Assembly: GCF_008386695.1 (NCBI RefSeq)
Contig: NZ_VUOC01000002.1
Location: 1,046,481-1,110,480, forward strand
DNA from: Chitinophaga agrisoli
Lineage (GTDB): Bacteria > Bacteroidota > Bacteroidia > Chitinophagales > Chitinophagaceae
Direction: 5' to 3'
Length of the DNA: 64,000 nucleotides
The translations under genes were made by a program, and so were the position numbers. Shown here in pieces: positions 1 to 8,757 of this stretch. Each line of letters begins with the position of its first letter. Within the stretch, counting starts at the first letter, position 1. The notes beneath the pieces were generated by a model that saw only the letters and a list, made by a program, of their open reading frames with translations, was not told the origin of the DNA and did no database searches.

Positions 1-2760
1 ACGCAGGGCCAGGGCCAGTATGCCGCCTATTGCGGATAAGGGGATGGCAGAATAGATGAGCAGCCCTTGTTTAAGGGAATGAAAGGTGAGGTATAACATC
101 ACCAGGATCAGCAACAAGGCTACCGGTACGGCGATGGTTAAACGTTGTTTAGCCGCTTCCAGGTTCTCGAATGCACCGCCGTATACCACATGGTAACCGG
201 CGGGTAAGCCCATATGCTGATGTACTTTTTGCTGCAGCTCTTTTACAATGCTCTGCACATCGCGGCCACGTACGTTAAAGCCTACGATGATGCGGCGCTG
301 GGCATCTTCCCGCTGGATCTGGTTGGGGCCGTCCTCTATCTCTACGTTGGCTACCTGGTTTAACGGGATCTGGGCGCCGGTGGCGGTGGGGATGAGCAAC
401 TGCTGTACATCTGTAAGGTCTTTACGTTGGGTACCGCTTACGCGTACTACCAGGTCAAAACGTTTCTCACCTTCATATACCAGGCCACTGCTTTGACCGG
501 CAAATGCCGCGTTTACGGTTTTATTGATATCTGCGATATTAAGGCCGTATTGGGCAATGGCGTCGCGGTTATAACGGATCACGATCTGGGGCATACCGGT
601 GGCCCGCTCTACATACAGATCGCGGGCGCCTTTTATGCCGTGGGCGATGCCGCCCAGGCGGTCTGCCAGTTTGGCCAGCGTATCCAGGTCTTCGCCATAG
701 ATCTTACAGACCACATCCTGCCGGGCGCCGGTCATGAGCTCATTAAAGCGCATCTGTACAGGATATTGGAAGCCAAAGCTAACGCCGGGCACTTCTTCCA
801 GGGCCTTGCCCATTTTTTCTGCCAGCTCGTTAAAGCTGGAAGCGGAGGTCCATTCTTTTTTATCTTTCAGGATCACCATCAGATCGCTGGCATCGAGCGC
901 CATGGGGTCTGTGGGTACTTCGCTGTTGCCGGTTTTACCTACTACTTTCTCTACTTCCGGGAACCGTTCCAATAATATTTTGCTGCCTTGTGACACGGCT
1001 GTTACGGATGTTTGCAGGTTGCTGCCGGTGAGCACGCGGGTCTCTACGGCAAAATCCCCTTCTTCCAGCTGCGGTATGAACTCGCCGCCCAGCATACTGA
1101 GGACGCCTATGGCTACGATGAAGAGTCCCAGGGCGGCCAGGATCACGGTACGCGGGAAGGACAGCACTTTCTTTAATGTGCGCTGGTAGCTATTACCCAG
1201 GCGGTCCATCATGCGGTCTGCGAAGTTCTCTTTCTGCGGGATCTTTTTGTTCAGGCATAAGGCACTCATCATGGGTACGTAAGTCAGCGAGAGCAGAAAG
1301 GCCCCTATCAGGGCAAATGTGACCGTTTGGGCCATTGGTTTGAACATCTTGCCTTCGATACCGGAGAGGGCAAAAATGGGCAGGTAAACGATCAATATGA
1401 TCAGCTCTCCGAATACAGCAGCGTTGAGCATACGGCCGGAAGTTTCCTGTACCAGGCCATCCATCTCCCCCTGACTAAGCTTTAATTGCCTGGAATGATG
1501 CAGCCGGTACATACAGCCTTCTACGATAATGAGGGTACCATCTACAATAAGCCCAAAATCCAGCGCGCCCAGGCTCATGAGATTACCGCTTACGCCAAAG
1601 ATGTTCATTAGGATCACGGCCACCAGCATGGCGAGCGGGATCACGGAAGCCACGAGCAGGCCGGCCCGCAGGTTGCCCAGGAAGAGCACCAGGACAAATA
1701 CCACAATGAGCGCGCCTTCGAGCAGGTTGCGCTCTACGGTGCCGATGGCGTTTTTTACCATCTTGGTGCGGTCGAGGAAGGGGTCTATCACCACGCCTTC
1801 CGGCAATGTTTGCTGGATCTGGCGCACCCGGTCCTTGATGTTGCGTACTACTTCGTTACTGTTGGCCCCTTTGAGCATCATTACCACAGCGCCGGCCACC
1901 TCCCGTTCGCCGTTATAGGTCATAGCGCCATAACGGGTGGCATGGCCCAGGCGGATCTCCGCCACGTCCCTTATGAGCAGGGGCATGCCCTGGGCGGTAT
2001 GTTTGATCACGATCTTGCCTATGTCTTCCGGATTGCCTACCAGGCCTTCGCTGCGGATAAAGAGGGCCACAGGGCCTTTTTCTATATAGGCGCCGCCGGT
2101 ATTCTGGTTATTGTTTTCAAGGGCGGTAAAGATATCACTGATGGCGATGCCATAGGCGCTGAGCTTTTCCGGCGCTACGGCTATCTCGTATTGTTTGAGG
2201 TAACCGCCAAAGCTGCTTACCTCTGCCACGCCTTTTACGCCCAGCAACTGGCGGCGTACGATCCAGTCCTGGATGGTGCGCAGCTCCATGGGCGGGTATT
2301 TATCTTCATAGCCTTTTTTAGGCCGTACGGTGTATTGATAGATCTCTCCCAGCCCGGTAGTTACCGGCGCCAGTTTGGGAATGCCCAGCCCTTCCGGTAT
2401 CTGGGCCTGCACCTCCTGCAGGCGCTCGCTTACCTGCTGGCGCACCCAATAGATATCCACATCGTCATCAAATACAATGGTCACTACGGAGAGGCCAAAG
2501 CGTGAAAAGCTGCGCATCTTTTTCATACCGGGTATGTTGCTGGCGGCCTGCTCTATGGGAAAAGAGATAAGCCTTTCCACATCCGGCGCACCCAGGGAAG
2601 GGCTTACGGTAATGACCTGTACCTGGTTCTCTGTAATGTCCGGCACCGCATCAATGGGCAGCCGGGTAACTTCATAAATGCCATATGTGATGAGGCCCAG
2701 CATAAACAGGCCAACGATCAGTTTATGACGGATCGAAAAACGGATAATATGGTTAAGCAT
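1..2760 (-). CDS. CzcA/CusA-type heavy-metal efflux RND transporter (C-terminus beyond window)
   Basis: Inner-membrane proton-driven pump of the HME branch of the RND family, exporting metal cations such as Co/Zn/Cd or Cu/Ag through a tripartite complex. Translating from the ATG at 2758-2760 gives MLNHIIRFSIRHKLIVGL, a first membrane helix, then the periplasmic porter start with PDITENQVQV. In the fourth membrane segment the DFGLIVDGTLII motif (near 1550-1590) carries the single Asp typical of metal pumps rather than the DD of drug pumps. About 920 codons are present and no stop is reached, so the end lies to the left. Bacteroidetes homologues often continue into a fused TolC-like part, which cannot be judged here. 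The small gene at 2996-3382 lies upstream on the same strand. The metal is not determined by sequence. Confidence 0.93.
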   Translation of the reverse strand, partial: MLNHIIRFSIRHKLIVGLFMLGLITYGIYEVTRLPIDAVPDITENQVQVITVSPSLGAPDVERLISFPIEQAASNIPGMKKMRSFSRFGLSVVTIVFDDDVDIYWVRQQVSERLQEVQAQIPEGLGIPKLAPVTTGLGEIYQYTVRPKKGYEDKYPPMELRTIQDWIVRRQLLGVKGVAEVSSFGGYLKQYEIAVAPEKLSAYGIAISDIFTALENNNQNTGGAYIEKGPVALFIRSEGLVGNPEDIGKIVIKHTAQGMPLLIRDVAEIRLGHATRYGAMTYNGEREVAGAVVMMLKGANSNEVVRNIKDRVRQIQQTLPEGVVIDPFLDRTKMVKNAIGTVERNLLEGALIVVFVLVLFLGNLRAGLLVASVIPLAMLVAVILMNIFGVSGNLMSLGALDFGLIVDGTLIIVEGCMYRLHHSRQLKLSQGEMDGLVQETSGRMLNAAVFGELIILIVYLPIFALSGIEGKMFKPMAQTVTFALIGAFLLSLTYVPMMSALCLNKKIPQKENFADRMMDRLGNSYQRTLKKVLSFPRTVILAALGLFIVAIGVLSMLGGEFIPQLEEGDFAVETRVLTGSNLQTSVTAVSQGSKILLERFPEVEKVVGKTGNSEVPTDPMALDASDLMVILKDKKEWTSASSFNELAEKMGKALEEVPGVSFGFQYPVQMRFNELMTGARQDVVCKIYGEDLDTLAKLADRLGGIAHGIKGARDLYVERATGMPQIVIRYNRDAIAQYGLNIADINKTVNAAFAGQSSGLVYEGEKRFDLVVRVSGTQRKDLTDVQQLLIPTATGAQIPLNQVANVEIEDGPNQIQREDAQRRIIVGFNVRGRDVQSIVKELQQKVHQHMGLPAGYHVVYGGAFENLEAAKQRLTIAVPVALLLILVMLYLTFHSLKQGLLIYSAIPLSAIGGILALALR

Positions 2761-2769
2761 GAGTTTTCT

Positions 2770-2804
2770 AATGTGCTGATGTGCTAATATGCTAATGTGC
2801 TGAT
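2770..2804. repeat. ATGTGCTR octamer array, copy 1
   Basis: Four tandem octamers close to ATGTGCTR (ATGTGCTG, ATGTGCTA, ATATGCTA, ATGTGCTG) directly upstream of the metal pump start. The same unit recurs inverted at 2974-3005 and at 12002-12066 and 17886-17978. The 235-bp interval 2761-2995 contains no other gene that I can support. Confidence 0.7.
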
Positions 2805-2973
2805 AACAGCACTGCATATTTCACAGTTGCATATGTATAAATGTGCGGGCGCAATGATGTAACGTGCAGATCAGATCTTTGTGCCATAGAGGGATGGCCG
2901 TACTGTTTTTGCCATTATAAATAACAAGAACATTACGAATAAGCGCATGTAATACAGGACATGCACCTTCATT

Positions 2974-3005
2974 GGCACATTAGCATATCAGCACATTAGC
3001 ACATT
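2974..3005. repeat. ATGTGCTR octamer array, copy 2 (inverted)
   Basis: Reverse complement reads ATGTGCTA, ATGTGCTG, ATATGCTA, ATGTGCC. It is inverted relative to the array at 2770-2804, so the two could base-pair around about 170 bp. It covers the stop codon of the 2996-3382 gene. Confidence 0.7.
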
Positions 3006-3382
3006 GTCTTCGGTGGCTGGAAGATATCAGGATGGTAAATAAGGGGATGGAAACGGTTGGTATAGACAGGGTACATAACGACCACCTGCCGGTGTACAAC
3101 CAGGGCCAGCTGCGGTTCTGTGGGCGGCGGCGGCACGGGGTTGGCGTTTGTAAGGTATTCGTGTGATTTGAAGGGCAGTTCCATATCGCGTTGCCAGTCA
3201 GCATCCCGTACATTGCCGCTGAAATAGTGCTCCACTATAAAGCCCCAGAGGGAGCCATAGCGGTGTTCCTGCTGATGTTCCTGTACGTGCATTACAAATA
3301 CGGGGATCTTGAGCAGCTGGTTACACTCCGTGGCGTTGCACAGATAAATGGTGAGTAATAATATGCTGATGGCTCGCCTCAC
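2996..3382 (-). CDS. Small secreted protein of unknown function next to metal pump
   Basis: A 128-residue protein with a short hydrophobic N-terminus (MRRAISILLLTIYLCNA) that looks like a signal peptide, followed by a His/Tyr-rich body (HVQEHQQEHRYGSLWGF, HSHEY-like and NPVPPPPTEPQ segments). I do not recognise a named domain. Small His-rich secreted proteins commonly accompany metal-efflux operons in Bacteroidetes, and this one lies upstream of the pump on the same strand with a 235-bp gap. A periplasmic metal-related role is inference only. The last three residues and the stop (Thr-Met-Cys-stop) are encoded by the octamer repeat at 2974-3005, so the true C-terminus may have been changed by repeat insertion. 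Confidence 0.6.
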   Translation of the reverse strand: MRRAISILLLTIYLCNATECNQLLKIPVFVMHVQEHQQEHRYGSLWGFIVEHYFSGNVRDADWQRDMELPFKSHEYLTNANPVPPPPTEPQLALVVHRQVVVMYPVYTNRFHPLIYHPDIFQPPKTMC

Positions 3383-3392
3383 ATTACAAAAG

Positions 3393-3492
3393 TAAAAAAT
3401 AAAAAAGTAAAAAGAAAAACGATTGAAGCGGATAGGTGGCTGATGCTTGCTATCGCTGTGCCTTTCTTTTTACTTTTTATTTTTCTTTTTTG
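3393..3492. repeat. A-rich inverted repeat
   Basis: The stretch 3393-3417 (A-rich with the GTAAAAAGAAA motif) is matched in reverse complement by 3463-3492 (TTTCTTTTTAC...), leaving about 45 bp between arms. It lies between the SGNH hydrolase end and the small secreted gene start. It could act as a hairpin or simply be low-complexity DNA. Confidence 0.45.
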
Positions 3493-3500
3493 CTGTTTAC

Positions 3501-4271
3501 TTAGTACTTCACCGTTTCCAGCCAGGCATGGGCCATCAAACCGGCGCCTGCGAGGCTCGGGTGTACGCCGTCGCCGGTCCAGTAGGAGGCGGCTGCTGCT
3601 TTCTGCGCTTTGTCAAAAATGCTTTGGTAGGGAATGAAAGCGGCCTTAAATTCGGTTGCTATTTCCCGGGCTACGGCACGGTATTCATTAAAGGCAGGGA
3701 ACCACTTATCATCTACCGCTTTTACGTGGTTTACGGCAAAGGGCTCGCCAATGATCAGCTTTACATCCGGCAGTTTTTCTTTAGTGCGGGTCAGTAATGC
3801 TTTGTAATCATCACGGTATTTCTGTACGGTACCGTTATAGTTACCGTTCAGCGTATGCCAGAAGTCATTTACGCCTATTAGGATACTCAATACGTCAGGT
3901 TTTATATCCAGGCAATCTGCATCCCAGCGTTCTGCCAGCTGGTATACCTTATTACCGCTCACTCCTTTATTGTAGATCTGCAGGTTCTTATCCGCATGCT
4001 TTTCCAGCAGCGCGGCGGCAGCAATGAAAGGATAGCCACGGCCCAGGGCAGACGGATCGTTGGGTTTAGCTTCATCCCGTTTACGGCCGACATCTGTGAT
4101 GGAATCGCCCTGGAAAAGTATAACGGCATCTTTTTTTAGAGGAATATCGGGCGCATTTCCGGCGGGCGACTTGCCAACGGCAGCAGACACGATCTCCGGT
4201 ATGCTCATAGCCATCATACCGCCTAAGGCTGCTTTCTTCAGGAAATTCCTGCGATCAGATTGTGGAATCAT
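3501..4271 (-). CDS. SGNH/GDSL-type hydrolase, Tat-exported
   Basis: Predicted secreted esterase of the SGNH superfamily, 256 residues. A twin-arginine signal (SDRRNFLKKAALGG) heads the protein. Block I is FQGDSITD with the nucleophile Ser. The Gly of block II lies in NKGVSGNKV, and the block III Asn in ILIGVNDFWH. The catalytic Asp/His pair is DGVHPS near the C-terminus. All four SGNH blocks are therefore present, so it should be active. Homologues in Bacteroidetes deacetylate polysaccharides or act on rhamnogalacturonan, but the substrate is not visible here. It is transcribed divergently from the symporter at 4365. Confidence 0.9.
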   Translation of the reverse strand: MIPQSDRRNFLKKAALGGMMAMSIPEIVSAAVGKSPAGNAPDIPLKKDAVILFQGDSITDVGRKRDEAKPNDPSALGRGYPFIAAAALLEKHADKNLQIYNKGVSGNKVYQLAERWDADCLDIKPDVLSILIGVNDFWHTLNGNYNGTVQKYRDDYKALLTRTKEKLPDVKLIIGEPFAVNHVKAVDDKWFPAFNEYRAVAREIATEFKAAFIPYQSIFDKAQKAAAASYWTGDGVHPSLAGAGLMAHAWLETVKY

Positions 4272-4364
4272 TATTACGTTTTTTTAGATTAACCAGGAAG
4301 GAAACAAGATCCTATTCTGTGTTCAAAATACAATTGTTCTTATTTTTATGCAAATACAAATACC

Positions 4365-5612
4365 ATGAACGGTACTTTCCTTAAAAACTACGGCGATATT
4401 ATATGGTTACTGGCGGGCATTATTGCCGGCAGTGTACTGGGATTGGTATTAGGCCCCAACATCAGCGTGCTGAAGCCTGTAGGCGATATTTTCCTGAACC
4501 TGTTATTTACGGCGGTGATACCGCTGGTATTCTTTGCCATCGCCTCGGCGATCGGGAATGTGGACCGGTCGCAGCGGCCGGGCCGCGTAATTGCCGTGAT
4601 GATGATGGTATTTGTGGGCACGGTGCTGGTGGCGGCTTTTCTTACAATTGTGACCATCTGGATCTTCCCTATCCATCAGCAGGTGGTAGCCTTGCCTGGC
4701 TTTGCGGAGAAGGTGCAGCGGGTAAGCGCGGGGGATCAGCTTACGGAGCTGCTGACCACCAGCGAGTTCTTTCAGCTGTTATCCCGTAAGAGCATGTTGC
4801 CCCTGATCATTTTTGCCGTACTGGTAGGCACTGCGGTGTTACAGTCCGGCGATAGCGGCGAGCCATTCCGGCGGTTCCTTAACTCCGGTAACGAGGTGAT
4901 GAAACGCCTGATTATCCTGATCATGAAGCTGGGCCCTGTGGGCCTGGGCGCTTATTTTGCCTACCAGGTAGGCACGCTGGGACCGCAGCTGTTTGGCATC
5001 TATGCCCGGTCCATGGCGGTGTATTATGGGTTTGGGCTGTTTTATTTTATCGTGTTATTCAGCGTATATGCGTTTATTGCCGGCGGCGTGAATGGCATCA
5101 AAAAATACTGGAAAAATAATGTGGTGCCCTCCCTCACCGCGGTGGGCACCTGCAGCAGCATTGCTACTATCCCGGCCAACCTGGAAGCGGCGCCCAGGAT
5201 GGGGGTACCGGGTTATATCAGCAATATTGTAGTGCCTTTGGGCGCTACCCTGCATAAAGATGGCAGCAGCATATCGTCTATCGTAAAGATCGCCGTGGTG
5301 TTCACCATGTTCGGGCGGTCCCTAACGGGGGTGGATACGGTACTGCTGGCTTTAGGCATTACCGTTATAGTGAGCATTGTAGAAGGCGGCGTACCTAACG
5401 GCGCCTATATTGGCGAGCTGCTGATGGTATCTGTGTATGGATTTCCGCCGGAGGCGCTGCCCCCGGCCATGATCATTGGCACGCTGGTGGACCCGCTGGC
5501 TACGCTGCTGAATGCCACCGGCGATACGGTAGCGGCGATGATGGTGACGCGTTTTATGAAGGCGCGGCCCGATCCCCACCCTGTCCCGGAGCCGGTTACA
5601 GCGGCGTCTTAG
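4365..5612 (+). CDS. Dicarboxylate/amino acid:cation symporter (DAACS family)
   Basis: Multi-spanning inner-membrane symporter of the SDF (GltP/DctA) family, 415 residues, the usual size. Hydrophobic helices run from residue 10 onward. The re-entrant hairpin and substrate site are seen in the segment TCSSIATIPANLEAA followed by VPLGATLHKDGSS, and in the C-terminal GTLVDPLATLLNATGDT, where the conserved Asp/Asn/Thr contact substrate and sodium in the family. It probably takes up acidic or small neutral amino acids or C4-dicarboxylates; the exact substrate cannot be assigned. Its 3' end overlaps the convergent amidohydrolase gene by 17 bp. Confidence 0.92.
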   Translation: MNGTFLKNYGDIIWLLAGIIAGSVLGLVLGPNISVLKPVGDIFLNLLFTAVIPLVFFAIASAIGNVDRSQRPGRVIAVMMMVFVGTVLVAAFLTIVTIWIFPIHQQVVALPGFAEKVQRVSAGDQLTELLTTSEFFQLLSRKSMLPLIIFAVLVGTAVLQSGDSGEPFRRFLNSGNEVMKRLIILIMKLGPVGLGAYFAYQVGTLGPQLFGIYARSMAVYYGFGLFYFIVLFSVYAFIAGGVNGIKKYWKNNVVPSLTAVGTCSSIATIPANLEAAPRMGVPGYISNIVVPLGATLHKDGSSISSIVKIAVVFTMFGRSLTGVDTVLLALGITVIVSIVEGGVPNGAYIGELLMVSVYGFPPEALPPAMIIGTLVDPLATLLNATGDTVAAMMVTRFMKARPDPHPVPEPVTAAS

Positions 5613-6948
5613 GCAAACGCCGTCCGTTCCTCCATATTTCCACGATCTTACGGGTATTGCGTATATCCTTTACCGGGTCGCCGTCCAGCACAATGAAATC
5701 GGCTTTTTTGCCAGGTTGCAGGGTGCCAACGGCACTATCAATACGCAGCATCTCTGCCCCGTTGCGGGTAGCGGCGGTGATGACCTTGAGTGGGCTCATG
5801 CCGGCTTCTGTCATCAGCTGCAGCTCCAGGTGCTCTGAGAAACCCTGGGCGCGTACCGGCTGTGCGCCCGAGTCTGTACCCATCACGATCTTGATACCGG
5901 CGCTATCCATTTTATGCAGGTTCCGTTTTGCGGTGGCAAAGGCCTGCATTTTTTTCTCCCGGGCAGGATCGTTCTGCTGTTGTGTTTTATAATCGATGCT
6001 GATAAGCATTTCCCATACGCCCGGTTCCAGGGAGGCTTTAAAGAGGGAATCGTTCAGCCATTCCGGTTGTCCGGCGTAGACAAAGCCATAGTCGTCTATA
6101 CATAAAGTAGGGATATAGATGGTACCTTTTGCTTTCATGTCATTGATCAGCGCATCATCCACATCCTTATCGCGGATGCTGTGGGCCAGCACATCCACGC
6201 CGGCGGCCACTAAGCGGCGGGCATCCTCCAGGTAGTAGACATGGGCCGCTACGCGCAGGTTGTGCGCGTGGGCTGCGGTAATGATGGCCTGGTATATTTC
6301 CGGCGACAGCTTGGGCAGGGTTCCGCCGCCATCATCCACCCACATCTTTACAAAATCCACATGGAGATCTGCCAGTTTTTGCACATCTGCGATGGCTTCT
6401 TCCGGCGTAGTGGGGCGCAGGGCTTTATCCGCAAAAGGCCCCGGCACGCCGCCTACGGCAGCAAAACCGTAACCGGCGCTATAAAAGGTGGCGCCCTGGA
6501 GCTGTCCCTGGTGGGAAGCCCTCAACATGGGAAAAATGCTTTCCCTGTCTGTGCCCAATGATAATACCTGGCTGATACCAAATGCCTGATATTTGCCTAA
6601 CTGCCGGATAATATTGCTTTGCGTATAATTCTCCGCCCCTGCCTTATTGCCTTTGAGGAGGCCCAGGTGACCGTGGCCATTCACCAGGCTTGGTATTACA
6701 GTGCGCCCCTGACCGTCCAGTACCCGGGAGTTTGCCGGCGGCGGTGTGGCGGCTGGTAATATTTTGGCAATGCGATCGCCCTGTATCACCAGGCTTACTT
6801 TTTTCTTAGGCGCAGCGCCTGTACCGTCTATCAGCGTAATGTTCTTCAGCACAAAGGAGCGGGTCGCTGTTGCGGCAACCGGTTGCTGGCCATAAACGCT
6901 GCATGCGCAGCAGCATAAAAACAGGGATAAGGAGCGGCGTAGGTTCAT
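5596..6948 (-). CDS. Secreted amidohydrolase family protein
   Basis: Metal-dependent amidohydrolase of the imidazolonepropionase/prolidase-like group, 450 residues. The N-terminus MNLRRSLSLFLCCCACSVYG is a signal peptide, so it acts outside the cytoplasm. The metal ligands are the HxH in VNGHGHLGLL, a candidate carboxylated Lys in DFVKMWVDDG, His residues in AAHVYYLEDA and LAHSIRD, and the Asp in MGTDSGAQ. The C-terminal GKKADFIVLDGDP is the family's typical closing strand. The substrate is unknown; relatives cleave cyclic imides or Xaa-Pro dipeptides. It ends 17 bp inside the convergent symporter gene and begins 6 bp after the transsulfuration gene, so the two are probably co-transcribed. 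Confidence 0.88.
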   Translation of the reverse strand: MNLRRSLSLFLCCCACSVYGQQPVAATATRSFVLKNITLIDGTGAAPKKKVSLVIQGDRIAKILPAATPPPANSRVLDGQGRTVIPSLVNGHGHLGLLKGNKAGAENYTQSNIIRQLGKYQAFGISQVLSLGTDRESIFPMLRASHQGQLQGATFYSAGYGFAAVGGVPGPFADKALRPTTPEEAIADVQKLADLHVDFVKMWVDDGGGTLPKLSPEIYQAIITAAHAHNLRVAAHVYYLEDARRLVAAGVDVLAHSIRDKDVDDALINDMKAKGTIYIPTLCIDDYGFVYAGQPEWLNDSLFKASLEPGVWEMLISIDYKTQQQNDPAREKKMQAFATAKRNLHKMDSAGIKIVMGTDSGAQPVRAQGFSEHLELQLMTEAGMSPLKVITAATRNGAEMLRIDSAVGTLQPGKKADFIVLDGDPVKDIRNTRKIVEIWRNGRRLPKTPL

Positions 6949-6954
6949 AAGATA

Positions 6955-8130
6955 TCAGTATGTTGGTACCGACGAAGTTAGTTTTTTCCCTGCTCTTTTA
7001 AAAGCCTGTTCCAGATCGGCCACCAGGTCATCTGCTTCTTCGAGGCCTACGGACAAACGGATAAGGCTATCCGCTACGCCGGCCGCCCGGCGTTTCTCGT
7101 CTGGAATGGATTTATGGGTCATTGCCGCGGGATGGCAGAGCAGGCTTTTTATGCCGCCCAGGCTCTCTGCCAGTTTAAAATACCGGGTGCTGGTCACAAA
7201 GGCTTGTGCCGCCTCTTCCGTATCATCCCGCAGGGTAAAAGACACAATGCCGCCAAAACCTTTCTGCTGGCGTTTGGCCAGCGCATGACCGGGGTGAGAC
7301 GCCAGCCCCGGATAAAATACTTTTCCTACCGCGGGGTGCTGCTCCAGGTAAGTAGCCACCGCCAGGGCATTGGCGCTGTGCTGTTTTACGCGCAGGTGCA
7401 GGGTCTCAATCCCCCGGATAAGCAAAAAGCTATCAAACGGGGATAACACGGCGCCGCAGGCATTCTGGTAAAATTTGATCTCTGCGCCCAGCTGCGGGGT
7501 GCGGGTGATGACCAGCCCCGCTATCAGATCGCTATGGCCGCCCAGGTATTTGGTAGCGCTATGCACTACAATATCCGCCCCTTGTAATAAAGGCTGCTGC
7601 AATACCGGCGAAGCAAAGGTATTATCCACGCAAAGCCAGCAGTTATGCGCTTTGGCGATATCTGCGATGGCGCTTATATCTGAGATCTTCAACGTAGGAT
7701 TGGTAGGCGTTTCCAGCCATATGAGGCGGGTAGCCGGCGTAATAGCATTGGCTACGGCCCTGAGGTTGGAGGTATCGACATAATGCACTTTGACGCCGAA
7801 TTTTGCGTACACTTTATCGAATAAGCGGAATGCGCCGCCATAGATATCATCCACCGCAACGATCTCATCGCCGGCCTGCAGCAGTTTCAATACTGCGTCG
7901 ATAGCGGCCAGGCCACTGGAGAAAGCGGCGGCGGTATGGCCGCCTTCCAGCTGCGCTACGATAGTCTCTAATGTTTGCCGTGTAGGATTGTTGGTGCGGG
8001 CGTAATCAAAGCCTTTATTCACCCCGGGCGCTTCCTGCACAAAGGTGGAGGTTTGATAGATAGGCACGGCAATAGCGCCGGTTAATTCGTCAACGGGAAT
8101 GGAATGGATCAGTTCTGTAATGGTGCTCAT
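6955..8130 (-). CDS. PLP-dependent transsulfuration enzyme (cystathionine gamma-synthase/lyase type)
   Basis: Cys/Met-metabolism PLP enzyme of 391 residues. Visible landmarks are [10 protein letters not shown] near the N-terminus, the [13 protein letters not shown] segment that binds PLP phosphate from the partner subunit, the [10 protein letters not shown] helix, the PLP-ring Asp in CVDNTFASP, and the Schiff-base Lys in [12 protein letters not shown]. The family includes MetB, MetC, cystathionine gamma-lyase and MetZ, which sequence alone separates poorly. The SAM-I riboswitch upstream points to methionine synthesis, so a MetB-like role is the best inference. The preceding leader (8131-8377) carries an intrinsic terminator, so expression should fall when SAM is plentiful. 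Confidence 0.9.
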   Translation of the reverse strand: MSTITELIHSIPVDELTGAIAVPIYQTSTFVQEAPGVNKGFDYARTNNPTRQTLETIVAQLEGGHTAAAFSSGLAAIDAVLKLLQAGDEIVAVDDIYGGAFRLFDKVYAKFGVKVHYVDTSNLRAVANAITPATRLIWLETPTNPTLKISDISAIADIAKAHNCWLCVDNTFASPVLQQPLLQGADIVVHSATKYLGGHSDLIAGLVITRTPQLGAEIKFYQNACGAVLSPFDSFLLIRGIETLHLRVKQHSANALAVATYLEQHPAVGKVFYPGLASHPGHALAKRQQKGFGGIVSFTLRDDTEEAAQAFVTSTRYFKLAESLGGIKSLLCHPAAMTHKSIPDEKRRAAGVADSLIRLSVGLEEADDLVADLEQAFKRAGKKLTSSVPTY

Positions 8131-8303
8131 CTTGTTTGTTTTTTAATTGATGAAATAAGTTGTTTAGACAAGTTCTTTTCAGTGAAGGAACGTTTGCCCG
8201 CAGACGTTATCAACGGCATGTGCACCTGCCGTATGTACTGCGATATAAAGGCCTTCGTATCAGCCACTAAGAACCACTTTTCAAGAGAGCGCAGGAGGGG
8301 TAT

Positions 8304-8341
8304 AAAACAAAAAAGCTCACCTGATAGTCAGGTGAGCTTTT
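8304..8341 (-). terminator. Riboswitch-controlled intrinsic terminator
   Basis: A 14-bp perfect stem (8311-8324 with 8328-8341, core GCTCACCTGA) with a 3-nt loop is followed on the minus strand by a T-run. It lies between the SAM-I aptamer and the transsulfuration gene. The loop side 8323-8331 can instead pair with the 3' P1 strand of the aptamer (8374-8383), giving the antiterminator. Confidence 0.88.
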
Positions 8342-8377
8342 CTTTATTGTGTAGTAACTTAAAGTAAAAACTGCTGA

Positions 8378-8489
8378 CTTATCTTCCCGTCCTCTATGGA
8401 ACGGATGGATGTAGCACCTTGCTCACCGTGGTACGGTGGCGGGTTGCTAAGGCTTCGCAGGGCCATTTCCCTCTGCCTTTCTTGATAAG
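8378..8489 (-). promoter_or_regulatory. SAM-I (S-box) riboswitch
   Basis: Reading the minus strand from 8489 the RNA starts CTTATCAAGAAAGGCAGAGG, continues with the S-box core GGCCCTGCGAAGCCTTAGCA and ACCC, has a GC-rich P3 hairpin, then AAGGTGCTACATCC, and closes with GATAAG at 8378-8383. P1 is the CTTATC/GATAAG pair. These are the hallmark conserved blocks of the SAM-I aptamer. In this class SAM binding stabilises P1, frees the downstream terminator at 8304-8341 and shuts off methionine genes. The interval 8131-8757 has no protein gene that I can support. Confidence 0.95.
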
Positions 8490-8508
8490 TGATCGTAAAG
8501 AACTGGTG

Positions 8509-8539
8509 CAAAGATACGGGCGTGATCCAAAAAACCAAA
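8509..8539 (-). promoter_or_regulatory. Bacteroidetes-type promoter for the SAM-I leader
   Basis: On the minus strand a TTTG (-33 box, 8536-8539) is followed after 19 bp by TATCTTTG (8509-8516), matching the TAnnTTTG -7 consensus. Transcription would begin a few bases before the aptamer at 8489. Confidence 0.75.
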
Positions 8540-8685
8540 AAAATTTATGAAAGGTGTTTTTTGACCAGGTGATCATTAACACCGGATTCGTATTCCTGTT
8601 AACATCTGATTAGTGCCTTTTTATCATTAAGCATCGTAATCTTGTTATCAACAAATTGTAGTGTAAATTCTAGGCAAAGTTGTTC

Positions 8686-8715
8686 AACCGCCCATTCCTG
8701 GGCGGTTTTTATTTT
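8686..8715 (+). terminator. Hairpin followed by T-run on the plus strand
   Basis: Stem AACCGCCC/GGGCGGTT with a 6-nt loop is followed by TTTTTATTTT. No plus-strand gene precedes it between 8490 and 8686, so either it serves an unannotated short RNA or it works as the end of the minus-strand epimerase transcript despite lacking a T-run on that side. Confidence 0.6.
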
Positions 8716-8757
8716 ACAGGAAATTGAATGCGGCTATACGAGGCTACACTGCTGTTA

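Noticed and set aside
427-975. 182-codon plus-strand reading frame opposite the metal pump
   Set aside because: It is antisense to a clear RND coding sequence and has no protein-like features of its own.
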